From the NCBI GenBank assembly GCA_022448425.1, contig JAKVCY010000126.1, forward strand, positions 1-55,799: a stretch of DNA of 55,799 nucleotides, given 5' to 3'. The translations under genes and the position numbers were made by a program. Below the pieces are notes generated by a model. The model was given only the letters and a program-made list of their open reading frames with translations. It was not told the DNA's origin and ran no database searches. This DNA comes from Thalassotalea sp. (lineage in GTDB: Bacteria > Pseudomonadota > Gammaproteobacteria > Enterobacterales > Alteromonadaceae). This document shows positions 36,311-45,697 of the stretch, one piece after another. Position 1 is the first letter of the stretch. Every line of letters starts with the position of its first letter.

Positions 36311-36807
36311 CACTTAATGAACTCAACAATTTAAACGCTGGCGACGCATACAAAGCATTTGAGACGTGTTGTGTCGCGCCGCGCTGGGTAGATGCCATGG
36401 TGAATGCACGACCTTTTGAATCTGAAGCGCAAGTATATAAGCATGCGGATACCATTTGGGCACAATTATCTGAACCCGATTATTTAGCCGCTTTTGAAGG
36501 ACACCCACAAATAGGTGATGTTTCAACATTACGCGCTAAGTATGCCAATACGGCTGAAAAAGCAGGTCACGAACAATCAGGTATGCAACAAGCAAGCGAT
36601 GCCGTGCTTGAGCAAATGATGACCTTAAATCAAGATTATTTAATGAAATTTGGTTTTATTTTTATCGTCTGTGCGACAGGTAAGAGTGCTAAGCAAATGT
36701 TGGCGCTCATCGAACAACGATTACCAAATGAGCGAGCAAAAGAACTATCAATCGCCGCAGGTGAGCAAGCAAAAATTACCCGAATTCGACTGGAGAAAAT
36801 ACTGTGA
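36307..36807 (+). CDS. uraD: OHCU decarboxylase UraD
   Basis: This 166-residue protein decarboxylates 2-oxo-4-hydroxy-4-carboxy-5-ureidoimidazoline to (S)-allantoin. The active-site motif FEGHPQIGD (His66) and the C-terminal RLPNERAKELSIAAGEQAKI helix, which includes the conserved NERxxEL pattern, are clear. The start overlaps xdhC by 4 bases and its end overlaps uraH by 4, so the genes are translationally coupled. Confidence 0.94.
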   Translation: MTLNELNNLNAGDAYKAFETCCVAPRWVDAMVNARPFESEAQVYKHADTIWAQLSEPDYLAAFEGHPQIGDVSTLRAKYANTAEKAGHEQSGMQQASDAVLEQMMTLNQDYLMKFGFIFIVCATGKSAKQMLALIEQRLPNERAKELSIAAGEQAKITRIRLEKIL

Positions 36808-37172
36808 GTACCGCTGTAAATAAAAGTCCTATCACGACCCACATTTTAGATACCGCTACAGGCTTACCGGCGAAAAATGTGCCGGTCACTTTATTTCAAT
36901 TAACGGATGATAGTTGGCAACAAATCGCCCAAGGCACGACAAATCAAGACGGGCGCATTGCTGACTGGCTATCCGATAAAACGATCGATTTTGGTACATA
37001 TAAGCTTAAATTTGATTTAGACGCTTACTTTAGCCAGATTTCCGAGCAAAATAGCGACACATCACCATTTTATCCCTTTGCAGAAATCTGTTTCCGTCTG
37101 CAAGATCAGCGACATCACCATATTCCACTGTTACTTTCACCGTTTGGCTATTCTACTTACCGAGGCAGTTAA
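36804..37172 (+). CDS. uraH: 5-Hydroxyisourate hydrolase UraH (transthyretin-like)
   Basis: This 122-residue protein opens 5-hydroxyisourate to OHCU. It begins with the family segment ITTHILDTATGLPAKNVPV, whose His is catalytic, and ends in the diagnostic YRGS tetrapeptide. There is no signal peptide, so it acts in the cytoplasm beside UraD. The GTG start overlaps the uraD stop. Confidence 0.95.
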   Translation: MSTAVNKSPITTHILDTATGLPAKNVPVTLFQLTDDSWQQIAQGTTNQDGRIADWLSDKTIDFGTYKLKFDLDAYFSQISEQNSDTSPFYPFAEICFRLQDQRHHHIPLLLSPFGYSTYRGS

Positions 37173-37174
37173 CA

Positions 37175-38521
37175 TTGAGTCATTGCAATACTCGCGTCAT
37201 TTGTGGCGACATTTTAGATTTTATTGAAGACCCTGCAATTGCAGGCGACAAAGCACATCGCTTTTTCCCGAATGGGGCATTAGTTATCGAAGCGGGGAAA
37301 ATCACCCAATTTGGCTTTGAAAAAGATATTTTACCTCAATTGGAAAGCCAATCTGAATCGATAGAATTGGTACGCTACGACGGCAAACTTATCATGCCCG
37401 GTATGATAGACACTCACATACACTTGCCACAAACTGAGATGATCGGTGCTTACGGAGAGCAGCTACTTGAGTGGTTAACTGAGTACGCCTTCCCAACTGA
37501 AAAGAAATTTTCAGATCGCGCATATGCCAGCAAAGTATCTAAACACTTTATCAATGAACTTTTGCGCAACGGCACAACTACAGCATTGGTTTTTGGTACC
37601 GTTCACCCGCAATCTGTCGATGCATTTTTCTCAGAAGCACAACAACGCAAATTGAGAATGATTGCCGGTAAAGTAATGATGGACAGAAACTGTCCTGACG
37701 ATTTATCTGATTGTGCGGAATCTGGCTACCAAGAATCCAAGGAACTCATCGAAAAGTGGCATAACGTTGATCGCTTAAGCTACGCAGTCACGCCACGCTT
37801 TGCACCAACATCAACTCCCGAACAGCTGAAGAAATGCGGCCAACTACTAGAAGAGTACCCAGATACTTATTTGCATACTCACTTATCTGAAAACAAAGAT
37901 GAATGTGCATGGGTAAAAGAACTTTTCCCAGAGTCAGCCGATTACCTTGGTGTCTATGAAGATGCAGGGCTGGTAAGAAAGCGGGCCGTATTTGCTCACG
38001 GTATTCATTTATCTGAACGAGAACTTAGTTGTATTGCAGATAACGACGCAGCAATTGCTCACTGCTCAACGTCAAATCTATTTTTAGGCTCTGGCCTATT
38101 CAACTTAAAAGCTTGTGAGAAGCATGGTGTTCGCGTCGGCATGGGCACAGACGTAGGCGCAGGTACCAGCTTTTCAATGCTTCAAACTGGTAACGAGGCA
38201 TACAAGATTCAGCAGCTTCAAGGTGAAAAGTTCTCAGCCTTTAAAGGACTGTATCTCGCAACGCTTGGCGGTGCTAGAGCGCTCGATTTAGAAGGCACTA
38301 TCGGTAACTTTAATAAAGGCTGTGAAGCGGACTTTATCGTGCTTGATAGCGAAGCAACACCATTTATTAAGTTCAGACTCGCAAAAGCCAAAACCTTACA
38401 TGAACGTCTTTTCGCCTTAATGATGTTAGGTGACGATCGTTGTATTGAAGCGACCTATATTCTCGGCGAAAACCAATATCGCCGCGATCGCACACCGCAA
38501 TTTGTCGAAACGACCAGCTAA
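37175..38521 (+). CDS. guaD: Guanine deaminase GuaD
   Basis: This 448-residue amidohydrolase converts guanine to xanthine and feeds XdhABC. The zinc-binding motif MPGMIDTHIHLPQTEMIG is at about residues 72-89, with further metal or substrate residues in THLSENKDECAWV and AIAHCSTSNLFLGSGLF and a metal Asp in GMGTDVGAG. A TTG start at 37175, just after uraH, is the only suitable initiation site upstream of the first conserved strand. Confidence 0.93.
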   Translation: MSHCNTRVICGDILDFIEDPAIAGDKAHRFFPNGALVIEAGKITQFGFEKDILPQLESQSESIELVRYDGKLIMPGMIDTHIHLPQTEMIGAYGEQLLEWLTEYAFPTEKKFSDRAYASKVSKHFINELLRNGTTTALVFGTVHPQSVDAFFSEAQQRKLRMIAGKVMMDRNCPDDLSDCAESGYQESKELIEKWHNVDRLSYAVTPRFAPTSTPEQLKKCGQLLEEYPDTYLHTHLSENKDECAWVKELFPESADYLGVYEDAGLVRKRAVFAHGIHLSERELSCIADNDAAIAHCSTSNLFLGSGLFNLKACEKHGVRVGMGTDVGAGTSFSMLQTGNEAYKIQQLQGEKFSAFKGLYLATLGGARALDLEGTIGNFNKGCEADFIVLDSEATPFIKFRLAKAKTLHERLFALMMLGDDRCIEATYILGENQYRRDRTPQFVETTS

Positions 38522-38544
38522 TAAAAGAGAGTATTTAAACGCTA

Positions 38545-39771
38545 ATGGAACATTATTTCTTTGAAGTCGCTCACTTAGTTTTACGCTATTTTCATGTCGT
38601 AGCAGGTATTGCATGGATCGGCGCATCATTCTACTTTGTTTGGCTGGACAATAACTTACAAGAGCCTCCGCAATGGAAAAAAGATAAAGGTATTCGCGGT
38701 GATTTATGGGCTATTCACGGCGGTGGCTTTTACGAAGTTGCTAAATACCAGAATGGCCCAGAGAAAGTGCCGAGCACATTGCACTGGTTTAAATGGGAAG
38801 CCTACACCACATGGATAACCGGTACTTTATTACTGAGTTTACTCTACTATGTAGGCGCTGAAGCTTATCTTATTGATGTCAGTAAGGCCGAATTAAGCCA
38901 ACCTGTTGCCATCGCCAGTTCGATTGCCTTTATCACGCTGGGATATGGGCTTTACCGTGCACTGTGCAAAAGCCCACTGGTTAAGAATGGATTAGCATTT
39001 ACTTTTACCATAATTTTGCTAATCGCACTCTTTGCTTGGGGTTTAGATAAAGTCTTTACCGACCGTGCGGTGTATATTCACATAGGTGCGTTAATTGGTA
39101 CTTGTATGGCGGGTAATGTTTACCACATTATTATGCCAAGCCAACGCTATATGGTTGGTGAAGTTGAAGCTGGTCGCATACCTGAACCGACACCTGGGCT
39201 CAATGCAAAGCAAGTATCCGTGCATAATAACTACGCCACGTTGCCGATTATTTTTATCATGATCAGTAATCATGCGTCGTTCACTTTTAGTCATGAGTTT
39301 GGCTGGCTAATTCTTGTGGCATTGTTTGTTATTGGTATGTGGATTCGCCATTTTTTCAATCTCAAACATCAAGGTGTCTACAAGCCACAAGTGTTAGTCA
39401 GTGGTATTGCGGCATTTTTCATACTCATGCTAGCAGTCGCTCCTTGGCACTTGCTAGAAACTAAAAAAACTCAAGCAAACAGCTCAACTAATACCACGCA
39501 ATTGCAATCACTAGTGTCCAATGACCAAGCGTGGCAAATCATCGATCGCCACTGTACTGAATGTCACAGCGAATCACCGCGTTCTAAGATGTTCAGTGCA
39601 GCCCCTAATGGCTTTGTATTGGACTCGCTGGGTGATGCTCGCAAAGTGATGGGACTTATTCACAGTCGTGCCATTGTCACTAAAGACATGCCACTGGGTA
39701 ACCTTACCAAAATGAGTGATCAAGAACGTGCCCAATTAGCACAATGGCTAGCGCAGCAAAATAAGGAGTAG
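38545..39771 (+). CDS. puuD: Membrane urate hydroxylase PuuD with C-terminal cytochrome c domain
   Basis: This 408-residue protein replaces soluble uricase, oxidising urate to 5-hydroxyisourate at the inner membrane and passing electrons to the respiratory chain. About 8 membrane helices start with LVLRYFHVVAGIAWIGASFY. The C-terminal domain has a haem c motif CTECH (about residues 336-340) and an axial Met candidate in KDMPLGNL. Its place before puuE and after uraH/uraD supports the role. Confidence 0.93.
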   Translation: MEHYFFEVAHLVLRYFHVVAGIAWIGASFYFVWLDNNLQEPPQWKKDKGIRGDLWAIHGGGFYEVAKYQNGPEKVPSTLHWFKWEAYTTWITGTLLLSLLYYVGAEAYLIDVSKAELSQPVAIASSIAFITLGYGLYRALCKSPLVKNGLAFTFTIILLIALFAWGLDKVFTDRAVYIHIGALIGTCMAGNVYHIIMPSQRYMVGEVEAGRIPEPTPGLNAKQVSVHNNYATLPIIFIMISNHASFTFSHEFGWLILVALFVIGMWIRHFFNLKHQGVYKPQVLVSGIAAFFILMLAVAPWHLLETKKTQANSSTNTTQLQSLVSNDQAWQIIDRHCTECHSESPRSKMFSAAPNGFVLDSLGDARKVMGLIHSRAIVTKDMPLGNLTKMSDQERAQLAQWLAQQNKE

Positions 39772-39774
39772 GTG

Positions 39775-40740
39775 ATGACAAGAAGTTCAGCAGATAGCCG
39801 CCAAAATACTCATCAACGTAACTCAGGTCAACACTATCCAAGAAATATGAAGGGCTATGGCAGCAAGCCGCCACATGCAAATTGGCCGAATAACGCTAGA
39901 ATCGCGATTCAGGTGGTAATGAACTACGAGGAGGGCGGTGAAAATTCAGTCCTCCATGGCGATTCTGCTGCAGAAACGTTTTTGTCCGAGATTATTAACG
40001 CACCTCATGTCGAAGACCGCCATATGAGTATGGAATCGATATATGAATATGGCAGCCGAGCAGGTGTATGGCGCCTGCTGCGCCTGTTTGAAAAATATAA
40101 TATCCCAATCACCATATTTGCTGTCGCTATGGCACTTAAACGTCATCCAGAAGTAGCAAAAGCTTGTATAGAGCAAGGACATGAAATCTGTAGTCATGGT
40201 TTGCGTTGGATAAATTATCAAGACGTTGATATCGACACAGAGCGCCAGCACATGAAAGCTGCAATTGATATTATCGAGCAAATAACGGGTGAGAAGCCGA
40301 AAGGCTGGTATACCGGTCGCACTAGCCCAAATACAGGTAAGTTAGTCGCCGAGAATGGTGGCTTTGTTTACGATGCAGATGATTATAGCGACGACCTGCC
40401 ATTTTGGCGCGTTGTCGATAATAAACCTCAGCTTATTGTCCCATATACCTTAGATACCAACGATATGCGATTCGCTGCCGTACAAGGTTTTAATGCTGGC
40501 GATCAATTCTTCAACTATTTGAAAGATGCTTTTGACGCACTCTACGAGGAAGGCGACCCAAATGGTGAAAACACACCAAAAATGCTGTCGATTGGTCTTC
40601 ACTGTCGTTTAATCGGCAGGCCCGGCCGTATCAAATCGCTTGAGAAGTTCTTTCAGTACGCTCAATCGTTCGAAGATGTTTGGTTTGCTCGGCGCATAGA
40701 TATTGCCGAGCATTGGCATAAAGAGCACCCCTTCAAGTGA
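39775..40740 (+). CDS. puuE: Cofactor-independent allantoinase PuuE (polysaccharide-deacetylase fold)
   Basis: This protein of about 321 residues belongs to the NodB/polysaccharide-deacetylase-fold allantoinases, which open allantoin to allantoate. It carries IQVVMNYEEGGENSVLHGD, EICSHGLRWINY and GWYTGRTSPNTGKLVAE, all typical of PuuE. AAGGAG lies 6 bases before the ATG at 39775, favouring it over a GTG one codon earlier. It is the last gene of the xdh operon. Confidence 0.92.
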   Translation: MTRSSADSRQNTHQRNSGQHYPRNMKGYGSKPPHANWPNNARIAIQVVMNYEEGGENSVLHGDSAAETFLSEIINAPHVEDRHMSMESIYEYGSRAGVWRLLRLFEKYNIPITIFAVAMALKRHPEVAKACIEQGHEICSHGLRWINYQDVDIDTERQHMKAAIDIIEQITGEKPKGWYTGRTSPNTGKLVAENGGFVYDADDYSDDLPFWRVVDNKPQLIVPYTLDTNDMRFAAVQGFNAGDQFFNYLKDAFDALYEEGDPNGENTPKMLSIGLHCRLIGRPGRIKSLEKFFQYAQSFEDVWFARRIDIAEHWHKEHPFK

Positions 40741-40827
40741 CTAAACCCGCAATTCTGAATTAGAGAGTTGTTATTGCTGGATAAAATTTAGATAATTCGT
40801 TCATTCTTATCATTAAGTTAGATTGAA

Positions 40828-41985
40828 ATGAACACCACCGATAACGCTCCTCTGCTTTCAGAAACCGTAGAAAAGGTACTTAAGCAATCTGCTATTCCTG
40901 CAGCACTGACGATTAACGAGTGCGCAAAAGTTGTCGCGATGAGCGCCACTTCATTTCGACGCAAGCTAGCCCAAGAAGAAACGAGCTTTAAACTGATTCA
41001 ACAGAAGTACCTCAATGAACTATGTGTCAGAGCGTTACTCACTAAGCAAGATAAAATAGATAAACTTGCCGTCTCATTAGGCTATTCAGAGCGAGCTACG
41101 TTTGAGCGTGCGTTTAGGCAAAAGTTTGGCCTAACACCACACCAATTTAGAGAGTTGTCTATTCAGCATAGCGCGCTGGGGTATCAAAAAGATTTGGTTG
41201 CCGCAGCTAAAAACCTCACACCGATGCCCAAAAGCTGCAAACAACTGCTCAAAGAAAAAGAGCAAAATAGTCTAGATTTGGAAGTCATCACGAACATCGT
41301 TAATCAAGATCCAATACTGTCTGCTCGTGTCATCGGCCAGGCCAGTAAAGCGGTATACGGAAAAACCCCTAATGGTGTGAAAGAAGCGATCAGCCGTAAC
41401 TTAGGGATAAATACAGTGATCAATCTAGCGGTTGTCTATGCGTTAAATGACGCGATGGCTGAAAAGGTCGACCCGCTTGTACTCTTACGCTATACCGCAG
41501 CATTTGTTTTTGCACCTAAGCTTTTCCAAAAAGTTCGTCAATCAACCCAGCATCATGCTTTTTTACAGAACACGCTAGATGAACAAGTACTTGCATTTGG
41601 TTTGTTCGGGGTTTTATTGCTAACTCAAGAGGATACGAGCATTCATCAATTGGTGTGTCACAGCGTTCAAGGAATTGATGATATATCCAGCCTTAACAAT
41701 CACCTGCGTAAAAGCTTGAAGGTGAGCTTATTCGCCAGCTCTTCGTTGCTCTTGTCTCTTTGGCACATTGACGCGCAAGTCATCAAACAGCTTCATCACC
41801 TAGATCAAGTGTGCCAAGGTAAAGCTAAGGCGACAACACATGATGATATTTTATTTTTGATTTTCAACTGTTTATATCGTTATGCAACAGGGCATACTAC
41901 GGTTGAAGATCTAGTAGAAAAGGCCGAGCTACTGAATATTGAGGGGTTTGAAGAAATAACCGCGGAAATTCAATTTGCTGAATAG
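40828..41985 (+). CDS. AraC-type HTH fused to an HDOD-like domain
   Basis: Residues about 15-115 form an AraC-family DNA-binding domain, ending in SERATFERAFRQKFGLTPHQFR. From about residue 130 the sequence looks like an HDOD domain: MPKSCKQLLKEKEQNSLDLE, then IVNQDPILSARVIGQASKAVYG. HDOD is an HD-like domain, usually without the catalytic His-Asp, that links signalling proteins. The combination of N-terminal AraC HTH and C-terminal HDOD is unusual, since HDOD usually pairs with receiver, GGDEF or kinase parts. It lies 87 bases behind puuE; a link to purine use is not shown. Confidence 0.7.
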   Translation: MNTTDNAPLLSETVEKVLKQSAIPAALTINECAKVVAMSATSFRRKLAQEETSFKLIQQKYLNELCVRALLTKQDKIDKLAVSLGYSERATFERAFRQKFGLTPHQFRELSIQHSALGYQKDLVAAAKNLTPMPKSCKQLLKEKEQNSLDLEVITNIVNQDPILSARVIGQASKAVYGKTPNGVKEAISRNLGINTVINLAVVYALNDAMAEKVDPLVLLRYTAAFVFAPKLFQKVRQSTQHHAFLQNTLDEQVLAFGLFGVLLLTQEDTSIHQLVCHSVQGIDDISSLNNHLRKSLKVSLFASSSLLLSLWHIDAQVIKQLHHLDQVCQGKAKATTHDDILFLIFNCLYRYATGHTTVEDLVEKAELLNIEGFEEITAEIQFAE

Positions 41986-42061
41986 TACTCGCGAATTGCT
42001 TCCCCAAAGAATGACAAATTGTGGGGGCTGTCACTCAATGAGAAAGCATAAAATATGTAGA

Positions 42062-42799
42062 TTAAGCGCGTCGTCCGATAAGTGCTTTCTTCGACATTAT
42101 GGCCAATACCGCCAGCATCAATAGCACAACCATAGACGGCTCAGGTACCGCAACTAGCGACACATTATCAATCAAGCCACCAAGTCTGTTTTGCTGACCA
42201 AATGACGCAAAGCCTAAGGTCATATCTTCAGAGGTTGCAGTGAATGTGACCGTTTGTAATTGCCAACCGTTAGCATCGCGACGCACACCATCAACAGAAT
42301 AAAGCGGATCAATGCTAGAATCGAAATCAACCAACGAGTCATACCAATAAACATTAATACCGTTATCGTTTTGGTTATTTGTTCTTGGCTTGTAGAAAAA
42401 CTCTAGTTGGTACTGACTACCAACAACTAAAGAATCTAACGTTTGCTGCATCATAGAGTTCGATGCACCACCTGGATGAGAATCTAATTCAACATGGTTA
42501 TCACCATGCTGAGCATTCGTCACTACGTGCTTTTGAAGCTCGATACCACTACCAAAAGCGGTTTCCCAACCAGGAATAATGCTAAACACATCCCAGCCTT
42601 TATTCATATTTTCAAAATCACTCAAGTAGCGATTATGTACTTGGCCTTGCGACGTTGAATTGTCGTCAAACGTTAATTGTTCAAAGCTACCGTTAGTAAT
42701 TAAATTAGCGCTAGCGATATTCACAGCAGCAAAGGCGAACCAAACAGCAACAACTTGTTTGATACCTTTTTTAAAACTTTTTTTGAAACGAGCGAACAT
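42062..42799 (-). CDS. PEP-CTERM sorting-domain exported protein
   Basis: This 245-residue protein has a signal peptide and then NLITNGSFEQ, the start of a beta-sandwich domain common in PEP-CTERM proteins. It ends in VPEPSMVVLLMLAVLAIMS with a basic tail (KKALIGRRA), the PEP-CTERM sorting signal cleaved by an exosortase. The ATG at 42799 is chosen for its AGAAGGA ribosome site. No exosortase or other PEP-CTERM gene is in the window. The ligand or surface role is unknown. Confidence 0.85.
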   Translation of the reverse strand: MFARFKKSFKKGIKQVVAVWFAFAAVNIASANLITNGSFEQLTFDDNSTSQGQVHNRYLSDFENMNKGWDVFSIIPGWETAFGSGIELQKHVVTNAQHGDNHVELDSHPGGASNSMMQQTLDSLVVGSQYQLEFFYKPRTNNQNDNGINVYWYDSLVDFDSSIDPLYSVDGVRRDANGWQLQTVTFTATSEDMTLGFASFGQQNRLGGLIDNVSLVAVPEPSMVVLLMLAVLAIMSKKALIGRRA

Positions 42800-42941
42800 A
42801 AAAAATCCTTCTACTACATTTACGTTGACATTGTATAAAGTCTGCAGCAGCCAAAATATGGCTAAAGTGTCCAAAATGACTCGATACCTTTATAGATCAT
42901 CTAGTTGCGAAACCAATTTTCGGAATCAGTAAAACCTATGG

Positions 42942-44150
42942 CTAAAATAGACCTGCCAGCTTATATAAGCCTAACGTACTTACTGCTATGACAAAAAAGG
43001 CACCAAACAGATTATTCATTTTGGTATTTTTAAATTTGCCCAACAGTGTTTGGTTATTCATTGCGATCAATAAGAAGATAGCGACAAATGGCAACAGCAA
43101 GCCGTTAGCTGCCTGTGCGAATAAAATTGCGACCATTGGCTTAATACCGAGCGTTGAAAATAACGCTCCACAACCGAGTACTATCAACCACACTAAGCGA
43201 AACTTTGTGTGTTTTAAGTCTGTAGACCATCCCATTGCACCGCAAACTGCATAGCTAGCAGCCAAGGGAGCTGCTATTGCACTGGTAATGCCGGCAGCGA
43301 AGATACCAAGTGCAAAGAAGTAACGTGCACAATCGCCAAGTACGGGCTGTAGCTGCTGAGATATATTAGCCACATTGATTTCAACGCCCGTATTAAAAAA
43401 TGCACTAGCTGAAGTACCAACAATAGCTAAGGTAACCAATGCACCTAAACTTATCGACACGGCGGTATCTTGACGACTTTCTTGAATAGCTTGACCACGT
43501 TCAGTAGTTTGCCACTTTTCATGCACCATACTGGCGTGGAGGAACAAATTGTAAGGAACTAGCGTAGTACCTACGAGCGCTAACACTGTTAACACCGAGC
43601 CTGAAGGCATAGACGGCACGATCCCCCTTGCCATCAACCCAAGATCTGGCTTACTCAAAACTAGTGTAGTTATGAATACGAGAGACATTAACAGCACTAA
43701 AACGGTAAATGCTTTTTCCAACACCTTGTAATGCCCAAACCACAATAATGCGCCAGCTATTGCTGCAACGATGAGTGACCAGGTCGTTGTCCCAAAATCA
43801 ATGATGGCGTTTAAGCCAACAGAAGCGCCAATGATATTGCCTGCTTCATAAGCTGCATTGCCGATACCAATGGCAGCAACAACCAGAATAAGCGCAAGCT
43901 TTTGCATCATAGGGGTTGTAATAGAGCATTTAATCGCTTCCGGTAACCCTTGCCCTGTTGCGAGACCTAAACGACCAGACATCTCCTGTAGTACATAGGT
44001 TGCCAAAGCTGAGAAGATAACTGCCCAGAGCAACGTAAAACCGAAATTAGCGCCAGCTAAGCTTGCCGTGGTAATAGTGCCAGGACCAATAAATGCAGCG
44101 GTAATTAATATACCCGGACCGAGTTTAAATCGCATAAATGACAAAGCCAT
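42942..44150 (-). CDS. NRAMP-fold transporter lacking canonical metal ligands
   Basis: This 402-residue protein has about 11 helices and aligns with MntH/NRAMP over its length: GPGILITAAFIGPGTITTAS matches the first helix and GTTLVPYNLFLHASMVHEK the sixth. The metal-coordinating DPGN of helix 1 reads GPGT and the MPH of helix 6 reads VPY. Asp, Asn and Met ligands are therefore missing, which argues against ordinary Mn2+/Fe2+ transport. The substrate is unknown. Confidence 0.8.
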   Translation of the reverse strand: MALSFMRFKLGPGILITAAFIGPGTITTASLAGANFGFTLLWAVIFSALATYVLQEMSGRLGLATGQGLPEAIKCSITTPMMQKLALILVVAAIGIGNAAYEAGNIIGASVGLNAIIDFGTTTWSLIVAAIAGALLWFGHYKVLEKAFTVLVLLMSLVFITTLVLSKPDLGLMARGIVPSMPSGSVLTVLALVGTTLVPYNLFLHASMVHEKWQTTERGQAIQESRQDTAVSISLGALVTLAIVGTSASAFFNTGVEINVANISQQLQPVLGDCARYFFALGIFAAGITSAIAAPLAASYAVCGAMGWSTDLKHTKFRLVWLIVLGCGALFSTLGIKPMVAILFAQAANGLLLPFVAIFLLIAMNNQTLLGKFKNTKMNNLFGAFFVIAVSTLGLYKLAGLF

Positions 44151-44326
44151 AGAAGAAAATTGCCTCTACGTTACAACAACGACAAATAAAAACAATCTAT
44201 CGGCAGTAATCACCTAATTTCAATTGCATCAAATTGGTATAATTCACAATTCTTGGGCTGCTACGAGAATAGGCAACACATTTTAGTCAGCTCTTTAACG
44301 CTAGTTGACATAAAATTAAGTATTAA

Positions 44327-45697
44327 CTAAAGGCTATTTCTCACTAAATTTTTAAGTGTTGCTATTGTGGCAACAAGATCGGTTCGCTTAGGGTTGTCTT
44401 TAGTTACTTGGCCTAATAGGTGAAGCGCATCTAAATATTCAGCTTGCTCAATAGCTATCTTAGCTCTGCCTAACATCGCCGCTTCTCGATATGCAGGTAA
44501 AGCTTCTGCACGGATGTAATATTGTTTTGCTTGGCTAAATCGCTGTTGTTCCCGAAGTAGCTTTGCAATTTCCATTAATGCTTCGCCTTGTGTAGGCGCC
44601 AGCTTTACTGCGCTTTTAAGCACTTTTTCTGCTGTTGACAATTGATTCTTTTGGATCGCCAGCCTTGCTTCAGTCACTGCAAGTGTTGCACTTAATTCAC
44701 TTGAAATTTTCTGCGATTTACTGCGCTTCAACAGTTGTTCAAGATTATCCCACTGTTGCTCTGCAGCTAACCACTTTGTGATCTGTACTAACTCATGCTG
44801 GTGTTCCGGCCTAATCGCCTTATTGAGTAACGCAGGATTTGTTAGTATTTCGACAGCCCGCTTTGCACTTCCCGATGTTAAGTGCAGTTGTACTGCAGTC
44901 ATTAAGTTGTCAGGCGATTTTTCCCCTAACTTAATCGCGCTTTCTAAGCTGCTGACAGCCTGAAGATTGTTACCATTTTGCAGAGCTATTTGACTTCTCA
45001 TCATCCATAGCGACTTATTCAATGGGTCTTCTTCAAGCAATTGTTCAACTAATGCTGAAGCTTGTAAAAGGGACTTTGAGCGAATCAGCGAAAACAAAAG
45101 GCCTTGCTGCCAATCTTTGTTGTTTGCTTCTAGAAATGCTGCTTGACGAAATCCAGCGACAGCCGCAGCTGGATGACCTAGCTGCATATTGACGTAAGCC
45201 AACTGGCCTATCACTTGAGCTTTGTTGTTGCCCAACTCGATGGCCTTCTGCAAATGAGGTCGCGCTTTCTTATAGGAACCTTCGCGCAAATATGAAAGAG
45301 CAAGAGCATTATGAGCAGGAGCCAGTTCAGGTTCTTTATCGGTCGCCTCTTCAAGTACTCGCTTTGCCTCTTCGTAGTGGTTCAAAGCTAAGGCAATTTG
45401 ACCACGTAAAAGTAGCATGGCGCCGCTTTCATCATCATTTTTAAATTTTTTAAGCTTTTCGCTTACTACTTGGTAATTTTTTGCTTTAAGAAAAGGCTGT
45501 AAATCATATACAAAGCTATTTTCATTAGGTAACAAAGCGCGAGGATTAACAGCATTGTTTTCAATCAGAAATGTCCAGCTTGGTTCGGCTAACGTTAGTT
45601 TCAAGTGTTCCGTTGCCATTGCCGTATATGGCAAGCAGCTGGCAAAGAGTAAAGCAATAAAGCCTTTGGCTTTCTTAATTAACATGGCATTTCTCAC
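44327..45697 (-). CDS. TPR protein of the TonB2-type system
   Basis: This 456-residue protein has a signal peptide (ending near TAMA) followed by tandem TPR motifs, for example APAHNALALSYLREGSYKKA (about residues 130-149), and is likely periplasmic. Its ATG overlaps the tonB stop in an ATGA junction. TPR proteins occupy the same last position in TonB2 operons of vibrios and relatives, where they support TonB2-dependent uptake. Confidence 0.8.
   Translation of the reverse strand: MRNAMLIKKAKGFIALLFASCLPYTAMATEHLKLTLAEPSWTFLIENNAVNPRALLPNENSFVYDLQPFLKAKNYQVVSEKLKKFKNDDESGAMLLLRGQIALALNHYEEAKRVLEEATDKEPELAPAHNALALSYLREGSYKKARPHLQKAIELGNNKAQVIGQLAYVNMQLGHPAAAVAGFRQAAFLEANNKDWQQGLLFSLIRSKSLLQASALVEQLLEEDPLNKSLWMMRSQIALQNGNNLQAVSSLESAIKLGEKSPDNLMTAVQLHLTSGSAKRAVEILTNPALLNKAIRPEHQHELVQITKWLAAEQQWDNLEQLLKRSKSQKISSELSATLAVTEARLAIQKNQLSTAEKVLKSAVKLAPTQGEALMEIAKLLREQQRFSQAKQYYIRAEALPAYREAAMLGRAKIAIEQAEYLDALHLLGQVTKDNPKRTDLVATIATLKNLVRNSL

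Noticed and set aside
41990..42030. CCCCA...TGGGG pairing after the AraC-HDOD gene as a terminator
   Set aside because: The arms are only five bases, the loop is long and there is no T-run.
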